Source: Cryomorphaceae bacterium | GTDB lineage: Bacteria > Bacteroidota > Bacteroidia > Flavobacteriales_D > Crocinitomicaceae | DNA: 50,313 bases | Direction of reading: 5' to 3' | Assembly (NCBI GenBank): GCA_021299335.1 | Contig: JAJTGF010000012.1 | Location: 1 to 50,313, forward strand | Part shown: one piece after another, positions 16,455-25,057 of the stretch | Numbering within the stretch: position 1 is the first letter of the stretch | Layout of the letters: the number at the start of each line of letters is the position of its first letter | Made by a program: the position numbers and the translations under genes | Notes under the pieces: generated by a model | Seen by the model: the letters and a program-made list of their open reading frames with translations, nothing else | Databases searched by the model: none | What the model was told of the DNA's origin: nothing

Positions 16455-17813
16455 CTAAGCAAAAACCGCGCGCACCACTTCTTCGATTTTGGTGCAGGGG
16501 ATGATTTCTATTTGGTGTTTGTGTCCTTTGATGCCTTTGGAGTATTTGGATACAATGATTTTTTTGTAACCGAGTTTTTCGAGTTCACCCAGGCGTTGCT
16601 CCAGGCGGTTCACCGGACGGAGTTCGCCGCTCAGGCCAATTTCGGCAGCAAAAGAAATGGTTTTGTCGATGGCGAGGTCGGCGTTGGATGATAAAATGGC
16701 CATGGCGACGGCGAGGTCAATAGCTGGGTCGTCTACTTTGATGCCCCCAGCAATATTCAAGAAAACGTCTTTGGCAGCCAAGCGAAAACCGCAGCGTTTT
16801 TCTAGTACTGCTAATAACATATTGAGCCGCTTGACGTCAAAACCAGTAGATGAGCGCTGTGGGGTGCCGTATGCCGCTGAAGAAACCAGCGCCTGCACTT
16901 CGATTAATAACGGCCTGATGCCGTCGACCATGGAGGCGACTGCAACGCCACTGAGGGCTTCTGAACCGATAGAAACAAGAACTTCTGAAGGATTGGCCAC
17001 TGGTATGAGGCCATTGCCTTGCATGCTGTAAATTCCGAGCTCGTTGGTCGAACCAAAACGGTTTTTGATGCTGCGCAGCAAGCGGTAAATATGGTGGCGG
17101 TCTCCTTCGAATTGCAAGACGGAGTCTACCATGTGTTCGAGCACTTTTGGCCCTGCAATGGTGCCATCTTTGGTGATGTGACCAATTAAGAAAATAGGGA
17201 TATCGGTCTGTTTGGCAAAGCGCAATAAATTAGCCGTGCATTCTCGGACCTGTACAACAGACCCTGGCGAACTCTCCACACTATCGGTATAGAGGGTTTG
17301 GATGGAGTCGATGATCAATAGCTGGGGCCTGACTTCTTCAGCTTGTAGCAGTACCTGCTGCAGGTTGGTTTCTGTAAGTAGGTAGCAATTGGGGTTGTCA
17401 AGACCGAGTCTTTCGGCGCGCATCCGGATTTGTTGTTCGCTTTCTTCTCCTGAAACGTAAAGCACTTTGAGTTGTTCTTTGATTGCTAACTGGAGTAGAA
17501 GCGTCGATTTACCGATGCCTGGGTCGCCACCCAGGAGGTTGATGGAGCCCGGAACAATGCCACCACCGAGTACGCGATTGAGCTCAAAGTCATGCAGCGC
17601 AATGCGACTTTCCTCACTTTTTTGAACTTCTTGAATCAGAACAGCCTGTTGGGCCTGCGAGGATCTAGAAAAACTAACTACATGTTTGGGTGTTTTTTCT
17701 GTGCGCTCTTCCACAAAAGTATTCCACTCTTTGCAGCTAGGGCATTTGCCAAGCCACTTTGGAGTTTCATGGCCGCAGTTTTGACAAAAAAAGGCACTTT
17801 TTGCTTTTGACAT
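16455..17813 (-). CDS. radA: DNA repair protein RadA
   Basis: RadA is a RecA-like branch-migration ATPase acting in recombination. The 452-residue protein has an N-terminal C4 zinc finger (Cys10, 13, 24, 27), Walker A GGDPGIGKS (95-103), the RadA-specific KNRFG (250-254) and a Lon-protease-like C-terminal domain. I prefer the ATG at 17813: a reading from TTG at 17834 would place the start codon inside the likely -7 element TACCTTTG (17832-17839). It heads a leftward operon radA-rsmI-holB-ricT-gldH-DUF6495 with gaps of 0-44 bp or overlaps. The neighbour to the right diverges. Confidence 0.96.
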   Translation of the reverse strand: MSKAKSAFFCQNCGHETPKWLGKCPSCKEWNTFVEERTEKTPKHVVSFSRSSQAQQAVLIQEVQKSEESRIALHDFELNRVLGGGIVPGSINLLGGDPGIGKSTLLLQLAIKEQLKVLYVSGEESEQQIRMRAERLGLDNPNCYLLTETNLQQVLLQAEEVRPQLLIIDSIQTLYTDSVESSPGSVVQVRECTANLLRFAKQTDIPIFLIGHITKDGTIAGPKVLEHMVDSVLQFEGDRHHIYRLLRSIKNRFGSTNELGIYSMQGNGLIPVANPSEVLVSIGSEALSGVAVASMVDGIRPLLIEVQALVSSAAYGTPQRSSTGFDVKRLNMLLAVLEKRCGFRLAAKDVFLNIAGGIKVDDPAIDLAVAMAILSSNADLAIDKTISFAAEIGLSGELRPVNRLEQRLGELEKLGYKKIIVSKYSKGIKGHKHQIEIIPCTKIEEVVRAVFA

Positions 17814-17831
17814 GGAATCTTTGGGTTTTGA

Positions 17832-17839
17832 CAAAGGTA
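17832..17839 (-). promoter_or_regulatory. Candidate -7 element for the radA operon
   Basis: TACCTTTG on the minus strand matches TAnnTTTG and ends 18 nt before the radA ATG at 17813. No clear TTG box is seen 17-23 nt upstream. Confidence 0.45.
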
Positions 17840-17933
17840 TTTAAAAAAGTGTGTCTGATGCTGGCTTTTAAGTACTTAATCCGGAAGATTACGGAAAAGA
17901 AAAATATTTTTTTCAAGAATTTGAGGTGAGTTG

Positions 17934-17963
17934 TTTGCCACAATATCAAAAAATATAATTTTG
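17934..17963 (+). promoter_or_regulatory. Promoter for the acidic protein gene
   Basis: TTTG (17934-17937), an 18-nt spacer, then TAATTTTG (17956-17963) give a good Bacteroidota promoter, 23 nt before the ATG at 17987. Confidence 0.65.
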
Positions 17964-17986
17964 CCGTGTAAACAGTTGTCAATCCT

Positions 17987-18337
17987 ATGTCAAAAAGAAG
18001 AGCAATCATCAGTTACGACAAGCTAACCATCGAGCAGAAGAAGCAAATCCTCCGAGATTTTCCAGATGGCTATATCAACCACCTGACCACCATCAAAACG
18101 CCATCTGGCGAGGTGCTTGATGCCCTTGTTTGGGAAACCGACGAAGTGATTTACTTGGTTAAAATCACCAAAGTACAGCCTAAAGCTAAGCCTGTGGTCG
18201 AAGACGACGACTTTGACGACGACTTTGACAAACCAGACGATCTCAAAGACGACGACCTCGACGACGACGACGACGACCAATCAGACGACGACGATTTTGC
18301 CGACGACGAGCCCGCTGACGACGAAGACGAGGATTAA
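17987..18337 (+). CDS. Small protein with poly-aspartate C-terminal tail
   Basis: A 116-residue cytosolic protein of unknown function. Residues 1-65 form a compact conserved-looking domain (YDKLTIEQKKQIL, FPDGYINHL, ALVWETDEVIYLVKI). Residues about 73-116 are almost entirely Asp/Glu, with runs of three to six Asp broken by Phe, Lys, Leu and Ala. The tail is coded by roughly 25 GAC against 3 GAT codons, making a near-triplet repeat. I recall similar short head plus acidic tail proteins in other Bacteroidota but no function. An acidic tail suggests binding to basic proteins, DNA mimicry or metal binding; none is shown. It has its own promoter and diverges from radA. Confidence 0.8.
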   Translation: MSKRRAIISYDKLTIEQKKQILRDFPDGYINHLTTIKTPSGEVLDALVWETDEVIYLVKITKVQPKAKPVVEDDDFDDDFDKPDDLKDDDLDDDDDDQSDDDDFADDEPADDEDED

Positions 18338-18360
18338 ATCCTGAGTGCCCAAGTTTTTTT

Positions 18361-18368
18361 TAACTTTG
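18361..18368 (+). promoter_or_regulatory. Candidate -7 element of deoC, 4 nt from the ATG
   Basis: TAACTTTG matches TAnnTTTG; only GGTC separates it from the ATG at 18373, so a transcript from here would be leaderless. No TTG box is visible at the usual distance, so read-through from the upstream gene is an alternative. Confidence 0.35.
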
Positions 18369-18372
18369 GGTC

Positions 18373-19296
18373 ATGCTACCGCCTCGTAACAATCCAGATT
18401 TATTATCCTTACTTGCCAAATCACCAGCAATTGATCAAACTGGCTCAATTGAACGCGTCGCGCGCATTCAAACCAGGAGTCTAAAGGGCGCTGCCAAACT
18501 ACAAGGTTTACGCATGGCCCTTTCCATGATTGACCTCACCACCTTAGAAGGAAAAGATACCCCGGGAAAAGTGCGGCAACTTTGTTTTAAGGCGCAGCAT
18601 TTACACGATCAAACCCCTGATTTACCAAAAGTAGCAGCCGTTTGCGTTTATCCCTCCATGGTAGGTGTTGCCAAAAAAGCACTTGGCGACTCCGGGATTA
18701 AAGTGGCGAGTGTCTCCACCGCTTTTCCTTCGGGTCAGGCGCCTTTTTCAGTGAAGAAAGACGACACCCTTTTTGCCCTAGAAAATGGTGCGGATGAAAT
18801 CGATATGGTGATTTCCAGAGGTCGTTTTTTGGCAGGTGATTATCAATTTGTTTTTGACGAAATTGCCGCCATTAAAGAATTGTGTACAAGCGCAAGGCTC
18901 AAAGTTATTTTTGAAACAGGTGAGCTCGATTCACTTGATCAAGTTCGTAAAATATCCGATCTCGCCATTGCGGCAGGGGCCGATTTCATCAAAACTTCTA
19001 CAGGTAAAATACAACCAGCAGCCACTTTTCCTGTCGTGCTCACCATGCTGGGTGCCATCAAAGATCATTTCGACAAAACAGGTCAAATGATTGGCATGAA
19101 GCCAGCGGGTGGCATTTCATCCGCAAAATTGGCACTACAACACTTGTTATTGGTCAAGGAAGTTCTGGGTGAAGCCTGGCTGACCAACGAGTGGTACCGC
19201 TTTGGCGCTAGCAGCCTCGCCAACGATTTACTGCTCCAATATCAAAAACAACTGACGGGTAAGTACCAGTCAGCAGCTTATTTTTCAATCGATTAA
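18373..19296 (+). CDS. deoC: Deoxyribose-phosphate aldolase
   Basis: DeoC cleaves 2-deoxyribose-5-phosphate to acetaldehyde and glyceraldehyde-3-phosphate in deoxynucleoside catabolism. The 307-residue protein has VCVYPSMV and VSTAFPSGQ, EIDMVI (the ion-pair Asp region), the Schiff-base lysine Lys207 in FIKTSTGK and Lys243 in GMKPAGGIS. It is about 50 residues longer than E. coli DeoC, mostly at the N-terminus, which is common for the DeoC2 type. The stop overlaps the next ATG (TAATG). A following aldehyde dehydrogenase can oxidise the acetaldehyde produced, so the operon makes metabolic sense. Confidence 0.95.
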   Translation: MLPPRNNPDLLSLLAKSPAIDQTGSIERVARIQTRSLKGAAKLQGLRMALSMIDLTTLEGKDTPGKVRQLCFKAQHLHDQTPDLPKVAAVCVYPSMVGVAKKALGDSGIKVASVSTAFPSGQAPFSVKKDDTLFALENGADEIDMVISRGRFLAGDYQFVFDEIAAIKELCTSARLKVIFETGELDSLDQVRKISDLAIAAGADFIKTSTGKIQPAATFPVVLTMLGAIKDHFDKTGQMIGMKPAGGISSAKLALQHLLLVKEVLGEAWLTNEWYRFGASSLANDLLLQYQKQLTGKYQSAAYFSID

Positions 19297-20747
19297 TGAT
19301 GAGTAATACAACCTGGAATCTCGATCCTTCACTGGAGTCTACTGCACTTGTTCAAATCAAGCCGCAATACGAGCTCTTTATCGATGGAAAGTGGCAAGCT
19401 CCCTTGTCAAAGACCTATTTTGACTCCATCAATCCTGCAGATGAAACCCATCTTGCCAAAATTGCTTGGGCCAACCAAGCCGATGTCGATTTAGCGGTGC
19501 GTGCCGCACGTACAGCCTATACCAATGTCTGGTCTCAACTCAGTGGTGCGGAACGCGGTAAATACCTCTTTCGCATTGCGCGCCTCATGCAAGAAAAAGC
19601 CAGAGAACTCGCTGTTTTAGAAACTTTAGACGGCGGAAAGCCAATTAGAGAAGCAAGAGATGTAGATGTACCACTCGCTTGCAATCATTTCTTTTATTAC
19701 GCGGGTTGGGCCGACAAACTTCTAGAAGCTTTTCCCAGTCAAAATCCTGTTGCGCTCGGTGTGGCTGGTCAAATCACTCCTTGGAATTTTCCGCTGCTCA
19801 TGCTCGCCTGGAAAATTGCTCCAGCGCTTGCTTGCGGCAATACAGTGGTACTAAAGCCAGCTGAAACGACATCCTTGACAGCTCTTAAGTTTGCCGAAAT
19901 TTGCCAAGAAGCTGGTTTGCCTGCAGGGGTAGTTAACATCGTCACCGGATACGGCGATACAGGTGCCGCACTTGTTGCGCACCCAGACCTCGATAAAATT
20001 GCTTTTACAGGTAGTACCGCCGTGGGTAAACAAATTCAAAAAGCTTGCATCGGAACCACTAAAAAACTAACGCTTGAACTTGGTGGCAAATCAGCAAATA
20101 TCATTCTTGAAGATGCACCCATCGATCAGGCAGTTGAGGGTGTCATCAACGCCATCTTCTTCAATCAAGGTCATGTTTGTTGTGCGGGTTCTCGTCTTTT
20201 TGTACAAGAATCAATCGCCACTCAAGTACTTGAAAAATTGAAATTTCGTTTGCAAAGTATTTATGTCGGCAACCCGCTCGACAAAAACACAGATATTGGC
20301 GCCATCAATTCTAAAAAACAACTCCAGACCATTGAACGTTATATTCAACTGGGTTTAGAAGAGGGAGCCGAAATCTATCAACCAACTTGTGAGCTTCCAA
20401 GCTCTGGCTATTATTGTAAACCCACACTGTTCACGGATGTTGCGCAAAGCGCGCGCATTGTGCAGGAAGAGATTTTTGGGCCAGTTCTGACCATTCAAAC
20501 TTTTCGGACCATAGAAGAAGTGGTGCAAAAGGCCAACAATACACCTTATGGTTTGGCTGCTGGTATCTGGACAGACAAAGGCGCGCGCATATTTGGTGTA
20601 AGTCAGCAACTGCAGGCCGGAGTGGTTTGGGCCAATACCTATAACAAATTTGATCCTGCCTCTCCTTTTGGCGGCTACAAAGAAAGTGGCTTTGGCCGCG
20701 AGGGAGGCCTACACGGCCTTCGTGCTTATCTCAAATTCCCGAACTAA
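19296..20747 (+). CDS. NAD(P)-dependent aldehyde dehydrogenase
   Basis: A full-length 483-residue class 1/2-type aldehyde dehydrogenase, cytosolic. Visible motifs: PWNFPLLMLAWKIAPALACGN (cofactor region), VLKPAE, FTGSTAVGKQI, the general-base Glu in LELGGKSANII and the catalytic Cys295 in QGHVCCAGSR, with the usual C-terminal FGGYKESGFGREGG. Translation is coupled to deoC by a TAATG overlap at the start and to the next gene by another TAATG at the end. The likely substrate in this operon is acetaldehyde from deoxyribose breakdown; specificity is inferred from context only. Confidence 0.93.
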   Translation: MMSNTTWNLDPSLESTALVQIKPQYELFIDGKWQAPLSKTYFDSINPADETHLAKIAWANQADVDLAVRAARTAYTNVWSQLSGAERGKYLFRIARLMQEKARELAVLETLDGGKPIREARDVDVPLACNHFFYYAGWADKLLEAFPSQNPVALGVAGQITPWNFPLLMLAWKIAPALACGNTVVLKPAETTSLTALKFAEICQEAGLPAGVVNIVTGYGDTGAALVAHPDLDKIAFTGSTAVGKQIQKACIGTTKKLTLELGGKSANIILEDAPIDQAVEGVINAIFFNQGHVCCAGSRLFVQESIATQVLEKLKFRLQSIYVGNPLDKNTDIGAINSKKQLQTIERYIQLGLEEGAEIYQPTCELPSSGYYCKPTLFTDVAQSARIVQEEIFGPVLTIQTFRTIEEVVQKANNTPYGLAAGIWTDKGARIFGVSQQLQAGVVWANTYNKFDPASPFGGYKESGFGREGGLHGLRAYLKFPN

Positions 20748-21468
20748 TGGAAGTACTCAAAACATACAAATTATATATTGGCGGCCAATTTCCCCGAACC
20801 GAAAGCGGCCGTTCGTACGCTGTTTTTGCTGCAAATGGCAAACACATCGCCAATGCATGCCAAGGCTCTAAAAAAGATGTCCGAAATGCGGTGCAAGTAG
20901 CGCGAAAAGCGCAGGCCGCGTGGTCGCAAAAATCTGCTTTTAACCGCAGTCAGATTATTTACCGCATTGCTGAAATGTTGGAGGCAAGAAAAGGTCAGTT
21001 TCTGGAAGAGCTTCAAGCCCTTGGTTCCGATCTCAAAAGTGCAACGCAAGAAGTTGAAAGTAGTATTGACCGCTGCGTTTATTACGCTGGTTGGGCCGAT
21101 AAATATCAGGCCTTACTCGGGACTGTGAATCCTGTTGCTTCTTCACACTTTAATTTTTCGGTTCCTGAAGCGACGGGTGTAGTAGGGGTAGTTGCTTGTC
21201 AGCAAACCGCAATACTCGGATTCATGTCACAAGTATTACCGGCCATCATCGGAGGAAATTCGGTAGTCGTTATCGCCAACCAAAAATCGCCTTTATGTGC
21301 AATTACTTTTGCAGAAAGGCTGTAGAAAACCTCAAGCGCGTCATGAGTTATAGTATCGATTTTTCGCAGTCAAGGGCCCAAGGGTTGTCCTATATCTCTG
21401 ATTTTCAAGAAATCAAAACCACTTGGCACCCTGTAGAGCAAATTGTAGGTGGCGCCGGTGGGTATTAG
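20747..21468 (+). pseudogene. Second aldehyde dehydrogenase-type gene, broken by an internal deletion/frameshift
   Basis: The first reading (20747-21325, 192 residues) is an aldehyde dehydrogenase N-terminal half: YIGGQFPRTESG, AAWSQKSAFNRSQIIYRIAEML, then VVACQQTAILGFMSQVLPAIIGGNSVVV. It hits TAG right after ITFAERL. In another frame the sequence continues AVENLKRVMSYSIDFSQ, then DFQEIKTTWHP, ending at 21468; this looks like the C-terminal end of the shorter aldehyde dehydrogenase paralogue that I recall following deoC and the first enzyme in other genomes. About 70 codons seem to be missing at the junction near 21312-21330, out of frame. The 5' end still has coupled TAATG. A sequencing error alone would not explain the missing middle. 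Confidence 0.7.
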
Positions 21469-21502
21469 GTCTGCAGACCAGCTAATTTCCTAGAAATAGT
21501 GC

Positions 21503-21916
21503 TTAAATCAACTCTCCCAATAACTGGGTAGATGCTGATACAAAATGTCTGGATTCCGATGGATCAAATTTGGCCAGTTCCCATTGGTCATTTTCTTTTA
21601 CCAACGTATTCATGCGTGCAAAAAAATCAATACCTAACTCGGCTCCCATTTGGCGTACTAAATGATTGATTTTATCCATGGAGCAGCCAGAGGCTTGAAC
21701 ACCTTCTTCATTGGCGACGATGACGAGTGCATGCTTTTCAAATACGAAACCCGTTGCATTCATGGCTTTTCCGTGTGTTTGCCATGTATTGGTGATGGCT
21801 GAAAGTTGCTCATTTGCCCATTGGTTTTCTGTGGCGTCTAGTGGTCTAGCGCCAATGAAAACCCACACACGGCAGTTAGGCCCGAAATGAGCGGGGATGT
21901 TATAGGTCTGCAGCAT
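21503..21916 (-). CDS. Conserved small Bacteroidota protein of unknown function (often misnamed ABC transporter ATPase)
   Basis: A 137-residue cytosolic protein from the ATG at 21916; a TTG at 21922 would add two residues. It contains RVWVFIGARPL, TWQTHGKAMNATGFVFEKHALVIVANEE, and ASGCSMDKINHLVRQMGAELGIDFFARMN. There is no Walker A, signature or Walker B motif, so the ABC-ATPase name that, from memory, such proteins often carry is not supported. SGCSMD with its single Cys is the most conserved-looking stretch. It overlaps the CCG Fe-S gene by 17 bp and is last in the five-gene amidase operon. Function unknown. Confidence 0.8.
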   Translation of the reverse strand: MLQTYNIPAHFGPNCRVWVFIGARPLDATENQWANEQLSAITNTWQTHGKAMNATGFVFEKHALVIVANEEGVQASGCSMDKINHLVRQMGAELGIDFFARMNTLVKENDQWELAKFDPSESRHFVSASTQLLGELI

Positions 21917-22688
21917 TGGCAATGAGTTCGGCGATGTCCATTACTTTGACATCTTCTTCTTTTTCGAAGTGCTTGACGCCATCGGTCATCATGGTGTTAC
22001 AGAAAGGGCAACCAGTAGCGATGATGTTGGCACTTGTTTCAATGGCATCTTCGGTACGTTCGATATTGATTTCTTTGTTGCCTTTTTCGGCCTCCTTGAA
22101 CATTTGAGCACCGCCCGCTCCACAGCACAAACCGTTGGTTTTGCAACGTTTCATTTCTACTAATGCGGCATCGAGCTTTTCGATGAGTTCGCGTGGCGCC
22201 TCATAGACGTCGTTGGCGCGCCCGAGGTAGCAGGGGTCGTGGAAGGTGATTTTTTTGCCTTTGAAAGTGCCGTTGTCGGCGAGGGTGAGTTTGCCAGTAT
22301 TGATGAGGTCTTGGATCAGTTGGGTGTGATGAATGACTTCATAGGTGCCGCCCAAACTGGGATATTCATTTTTGAGAGTATTGAAACAATGCGGGCAGGC
22401 CGTAACGATTTTCTTCACTTCATAGCCATTGAGCAATTCAATGTTCATGAGTGCTTGCATCTGAAAGGTAAACTCATTACCGGCGCGTTTGGCTGGGTCG
22501 CCCGTACAGCTTTCTTCGGTGCCTAATACCGCAAAGTTGACCTTGCAATGGTTTAATATCTTGACCAATGCTTTGGTGATTTTTTTGGCGCGGTCGTCGA
22601 AAGATCCGGCGCAACCCACCCAAAATAAGATATCTGGGCTTTCTCCTGAGGCCATCATGTCGGCCATTGTGCGTACTTGTATACTCAT
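21900..22688 (-). CDS. Cysteine-rich (CCG-domain) Fe-S oxidoreductase subunit
   Basis: A 262-residue cytosolic protein with CCG-type cysteine modules: ACPHCFNTLKNEYP near residue 99, HDPCYLGRANDVYEAPR near 151, CCGAGGAQMFKE near 191 and TGCPFCNTMM near the C-terminus. Such domains bind a [4Fe-4S] cluster in heterodisulfide reductase HdrB/D, GlpC and LutA-type proteins. The membrane ferredoxin-like gene just upstream ends 17 bp away. Together they form a split HdrD-like electron-transfer module, membrane arm plus catalytic arm. The donor and acceptor are unknown. Confidence 0.87.
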   Translation of the reverse strand: MSIQVRTMADMMASGESPDILFWVGCAGSFDDRAKKITKALVKILNHCKVNFAVLGTEESCTGDPAKRAGNEFTFQMQALMNIELLNGYEVKKIVTACPHCFNTLKNEYPSLGGTYEVIHHTQLIQDLINTGKLTLADNGTFKGKKITFHDPCYLGRANDVYEAPRELIEKLDAALVEMKRCKTNGLCCGAGGAQMFKEAEKGNKEINIERTEDAIETSANIIATGCPFCNTMMTDGVKHFEKEEDVKVMDIAELIANAADL

Positions 22689-22704
22689 TGCTAGGTCTTT
22701 TTGA

Positions 22705-24009
22705 CTATTCTTCGTTGGCCCAATTCATGCGTTCTGTGGGTGCAAATTGCCAAGGCGCACCATTGTTTTCAATGTTGGTGAGCATGCCAGTCAGTTCGGT
22801 CGGTACTTTGGACTCTTCCATGACCAAAAAGCGACGCAAATCCATGATAATAGACAACGGATCGATATTGACAGGGCATTCTTGCACACAAGCATTACAG
22901 CTCGTGCAGGCCCAGAGTTCTTCTTCGGTGATGTATGATCCGAGGAGGCTCTTGCCGTCTTCTGCATCTGGTCCGTTTTTGCGCTTGAAATCGCCGAGTT
23001 CCACCATGCGGTCGCGGGTGTCCATCATGATTTTGCGCGGCGAGAGCAATTTGCCTGTCGTATTTGCTGGGCAAGCAGAGGTACAGCGTCCACATTCGGT
23101 GCAGCTGTAGGCATCCATGAGATTTTTCCAGGTGAGATCAGTGACGTCTTTTGCCCCAAAGCGAGAAGGTGCAGCATCTGTAGCTGGCGCAGCATAAGGA
23201 TCTGCATTGGGGTCGAGCATGAGTTTGACTTCATTGGTGACACTCTGCATGTTCGTAAATTGTCCTTTTGGCTCTAATTTGGAATAGTAGGTATTCGGAA
23301 ATGCCATAAAAATATGCAGGTGCTTGGAGTAGGGTAGGTAGTTCATGAAGGTATATACCATAATGATATGACCCCACCAACCAATTTGCTCTAAAACGTG
23401 CAATGTATGCGTACTTTTTCCTTCAAATAAGATAGGACCTAACCAAGAACTAATGGCAAACCCATTTGAATTTCCTGCATAAGTCTGCAATACTTCATCC
23501 GCACCATTCATGGTGAAAATAAAAGAGATCAAGATCAATTCAAAAACAAGAATGAGGTTGGCATCTTGCGTTGGCCAGCCCGCGAGTTCTTTCATGTTGA
23601 GGCGCGGCAATTTGAGCATGTTGCGGCGCGCTAGAAAGGCAACGGTGCCAATAAAAGCCAAGACAGACAGCACTTCAATAAAGCTGATCATGAAGGTATA
23701 AAAACCACCTAGGCCATTTTGAAAGAAACGGTGTGAACCGCTCATGCCATCTACTAAAATTTCGATGAGCTCAATTTGGGTAATCACAAACGAGGCATAC
23801 ACAGCCAAGTGTAAAAGCGCCGGGATGGGCCGCGTGAACATTTTCTTTTGTCCAAGTGCCACAAGTAGCATAGTGCGCCAGCGTTCTGCATTACGGTCTG
23901 AGCGGTCTAAGGGTAGGCCCATGTGGATGTTTTGGGCAATTTTGCGCAAGTTGTATGCAAATAAGCCAAAACTGAGGAGCGTAAGTACGGCAAAAATGAG
24001 TTGTTGCAT
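22705..24009 (-). CDS. Membrane-bound dicluster ferredoxin-type Fe-S protein (HdrD/GlpC-like)
   Basis: A 434-residue protein with about five N-terminal membrane segments (near residues 1-20, 62-90, 102-128, 150-168, 205-228) and conserved-looking His residues resembling a NarI-type haem b arm. A soluble C-terminal half carries two [4Fe-4S] motifs: CTECGRCTSACP (about 304-315) and CTSCNACVQECP (about 367-378). It likely moves electrons between the quinone pool and the downstream CCG-domain protein. The gene lies 9 bp after the MlaD-like gene. The role is inferred from architecture; no direct substrate clue is present. Confidence 0.87.
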   Translation of the reverse strand: MQQLIFAVLTLLSFGLFAYNLRKIAQNIHMGLPLDRSDRNAERWRTMLLVALGQKKMFTRPIPALLHLAVYASFVITQIELIEILVDGMSGSHRFFQNGLGGFYTFMISFIEVLSVLAFIGTVAFLARRNMLKLPRLNMKELAGWPTQDANLILVFELILISFIFTMNGADEVLQTYAGNSNGFAISSWLGPILFEGKSTHTLHVLEQIGWWGHIIMVYTFMNYLPYSKHLHIFMAFPNTYYSKLEPKGQFTNMQSVTNEVKLMLDPNADPYAAPATDAAPSRFGAKDVTDLTWKNLMDAYSCTECGRCTSACPANTTGKLLSPRKIMMDTRDRMVELGDFKRKNGPDAEDGKSLLGSYITEEELWACTSCNACVQECPVNIDPLSIIMDLRRFLVMEESKVPTELTGMLTNIENNGAPWQFAPTERMNWANEE

Positions 24010-24018
24010 GAGCGAGGT

Positions 24019-25056
24019 TTATTCAGGCAAGCTGTCCAACATTTTAAGTAGCTTGTCTTCGTTTTTCTTGGTGAGTTGCAGCCCTTTAGTCTTTCCTCCG
24101 ATTACAGAAAGATGAACGTAGCGCTCGGGATGCGCTTGGAGATCTGTGACCAAACTTTGGAGGTCGTTGTTGGTGGCCACGAGCTCAGCATAGAGTTTGT
24201 CGTCGTGAATGAGTTTGCCGAGTGTACCTTGTCCTTTTTCTACTTCGGAAAGGACCATATTGACTTTTTTGAGCGTTGTTTGAGCCTCGAGAATGGTGCC
24301 TTTGAAATCGGCGGTGACGAGCTCGTCTGTTATCTTGCGCGTATTGCCAACGATAGCAGTGATTTCGTCGTTGCTTTTGCGCAGATTCAGGGTGATGCCT
24401 TCTACATTCGCCATTATTTTGGAGAACTGAGCACGCTCTGAAGCGACAAACCCTTGCAGTTCGTCGGCAACATTGCCCAATTTTTTAATCGTGAGCTTAA
24501 CTTGCTTGAGGCTACCTTCCAACTCAGATGTGGCTGTGGTATCCCAGAAAGAAGAAAGCGAAGTCACCATTTTATCGACAGACAACATCATGGTCTGAAG
24601 TTTTTGAGAAATGGGATCAGCATATGCTTTGACTTGCGTGACCATATCTACAGAGACGCACCCTGGAATGGTGGCACCAACTTTATAAAATGAGCCATTG
24701 CCTGCAGTGGGCAATTGAACCACCAACGCTTTGGTGAAGAAATCTAAGGAGCCAATTTCGACATAGGAACCTTTAGGGAGTCTGATATCGGAATTGTGAA
24801 TGTTGAAGGTCATCTTCACTTTGTGCAGCGAATCTCCGTTTGGATTGGATTGAATGCTGAGCACTTTTCCAATTTCAACGCCATCGAGGGTAACGTTTGA
24901 TGACACCATTAATTGACCTGAGTTTGGAAAATAGGCGGTGTAGACGTCGTCGCCACCAAAAAAGCTATTGCCCTTCAGGAAGTTGATCCCGGCAATGAGC
25001 ACCACGATGGCCACCAGCGCAATTAAAGCGGCTTTGATTTCTTTGGAGAATTTCAA
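24019..25056 (-). CDS. MCE/MlaD-family lipid-transport protein
   Basis: A 345-residue inner-membrane-anchored periplasmic protein. One membrane segment (about residues 8-28, ALIALVAIVVLIAGINFL) is followed by an MCE domain (YTAYFPNSGQLMVSSNVTLDGVEIGKV) and a long helical region to about residue 320. MCE proteins form hexameric channels that carry phospholipids across the periplasm. The start is TTG at 25056: there is no ATG nearby, and LKFSKEIKAALIAL is exactly the family N-terminus. It begins 1 bp after the amidase stop. No MlaE permease or MlaF ATPase is in the window. Confidence 0.88.
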   Translation of the reverse strand: MKFSKEIKAALIALVAIVVLIAGINFLKGNSFFGGDDVYTAYFPNSGQLMVSSNVTLDGVEIGKVLSIQSNPNGDSLHKVKMTFNIHNSDIRLPKGSYVEIGSLDFFTKALVVQLPTAGNGSFYKVGATIPGCVSVDMVTQVKAYADPISQKLQTMMLSVDKMVTSLSSFWDTTATSELEGSLKQVKLTIKKLGNVADELQGFVASERAQFSKIMANVEGITLNLRKSNDEITAIVGNTRKITDELVTADFKGTILEAQTTLKKVNMVLSEVEKGQGTLGKLIHDDKLYAELVATNNDLQSLVTDLQAHPERYVHLSVIGGKTKGLQLTKKNEDKLLKMLDSLPE

Positions 25057-25057
25057 G

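Noticed and set aside
18023-18280. Leftward Val-rich reading frame
   Set aside because: It is the antisense of the GAC repeat of the acidic protein.
21468-21479. Palindrome GGTCTGCAGACC between convergent genes as a terminator
   Set aside because: As a hairpin it has only a 4-bp stem with no T-run; likely chance.
21503-21916. ABC transporter ATPase identity
   Set aside because: No Walker A, Walker B or ABC signature is present.
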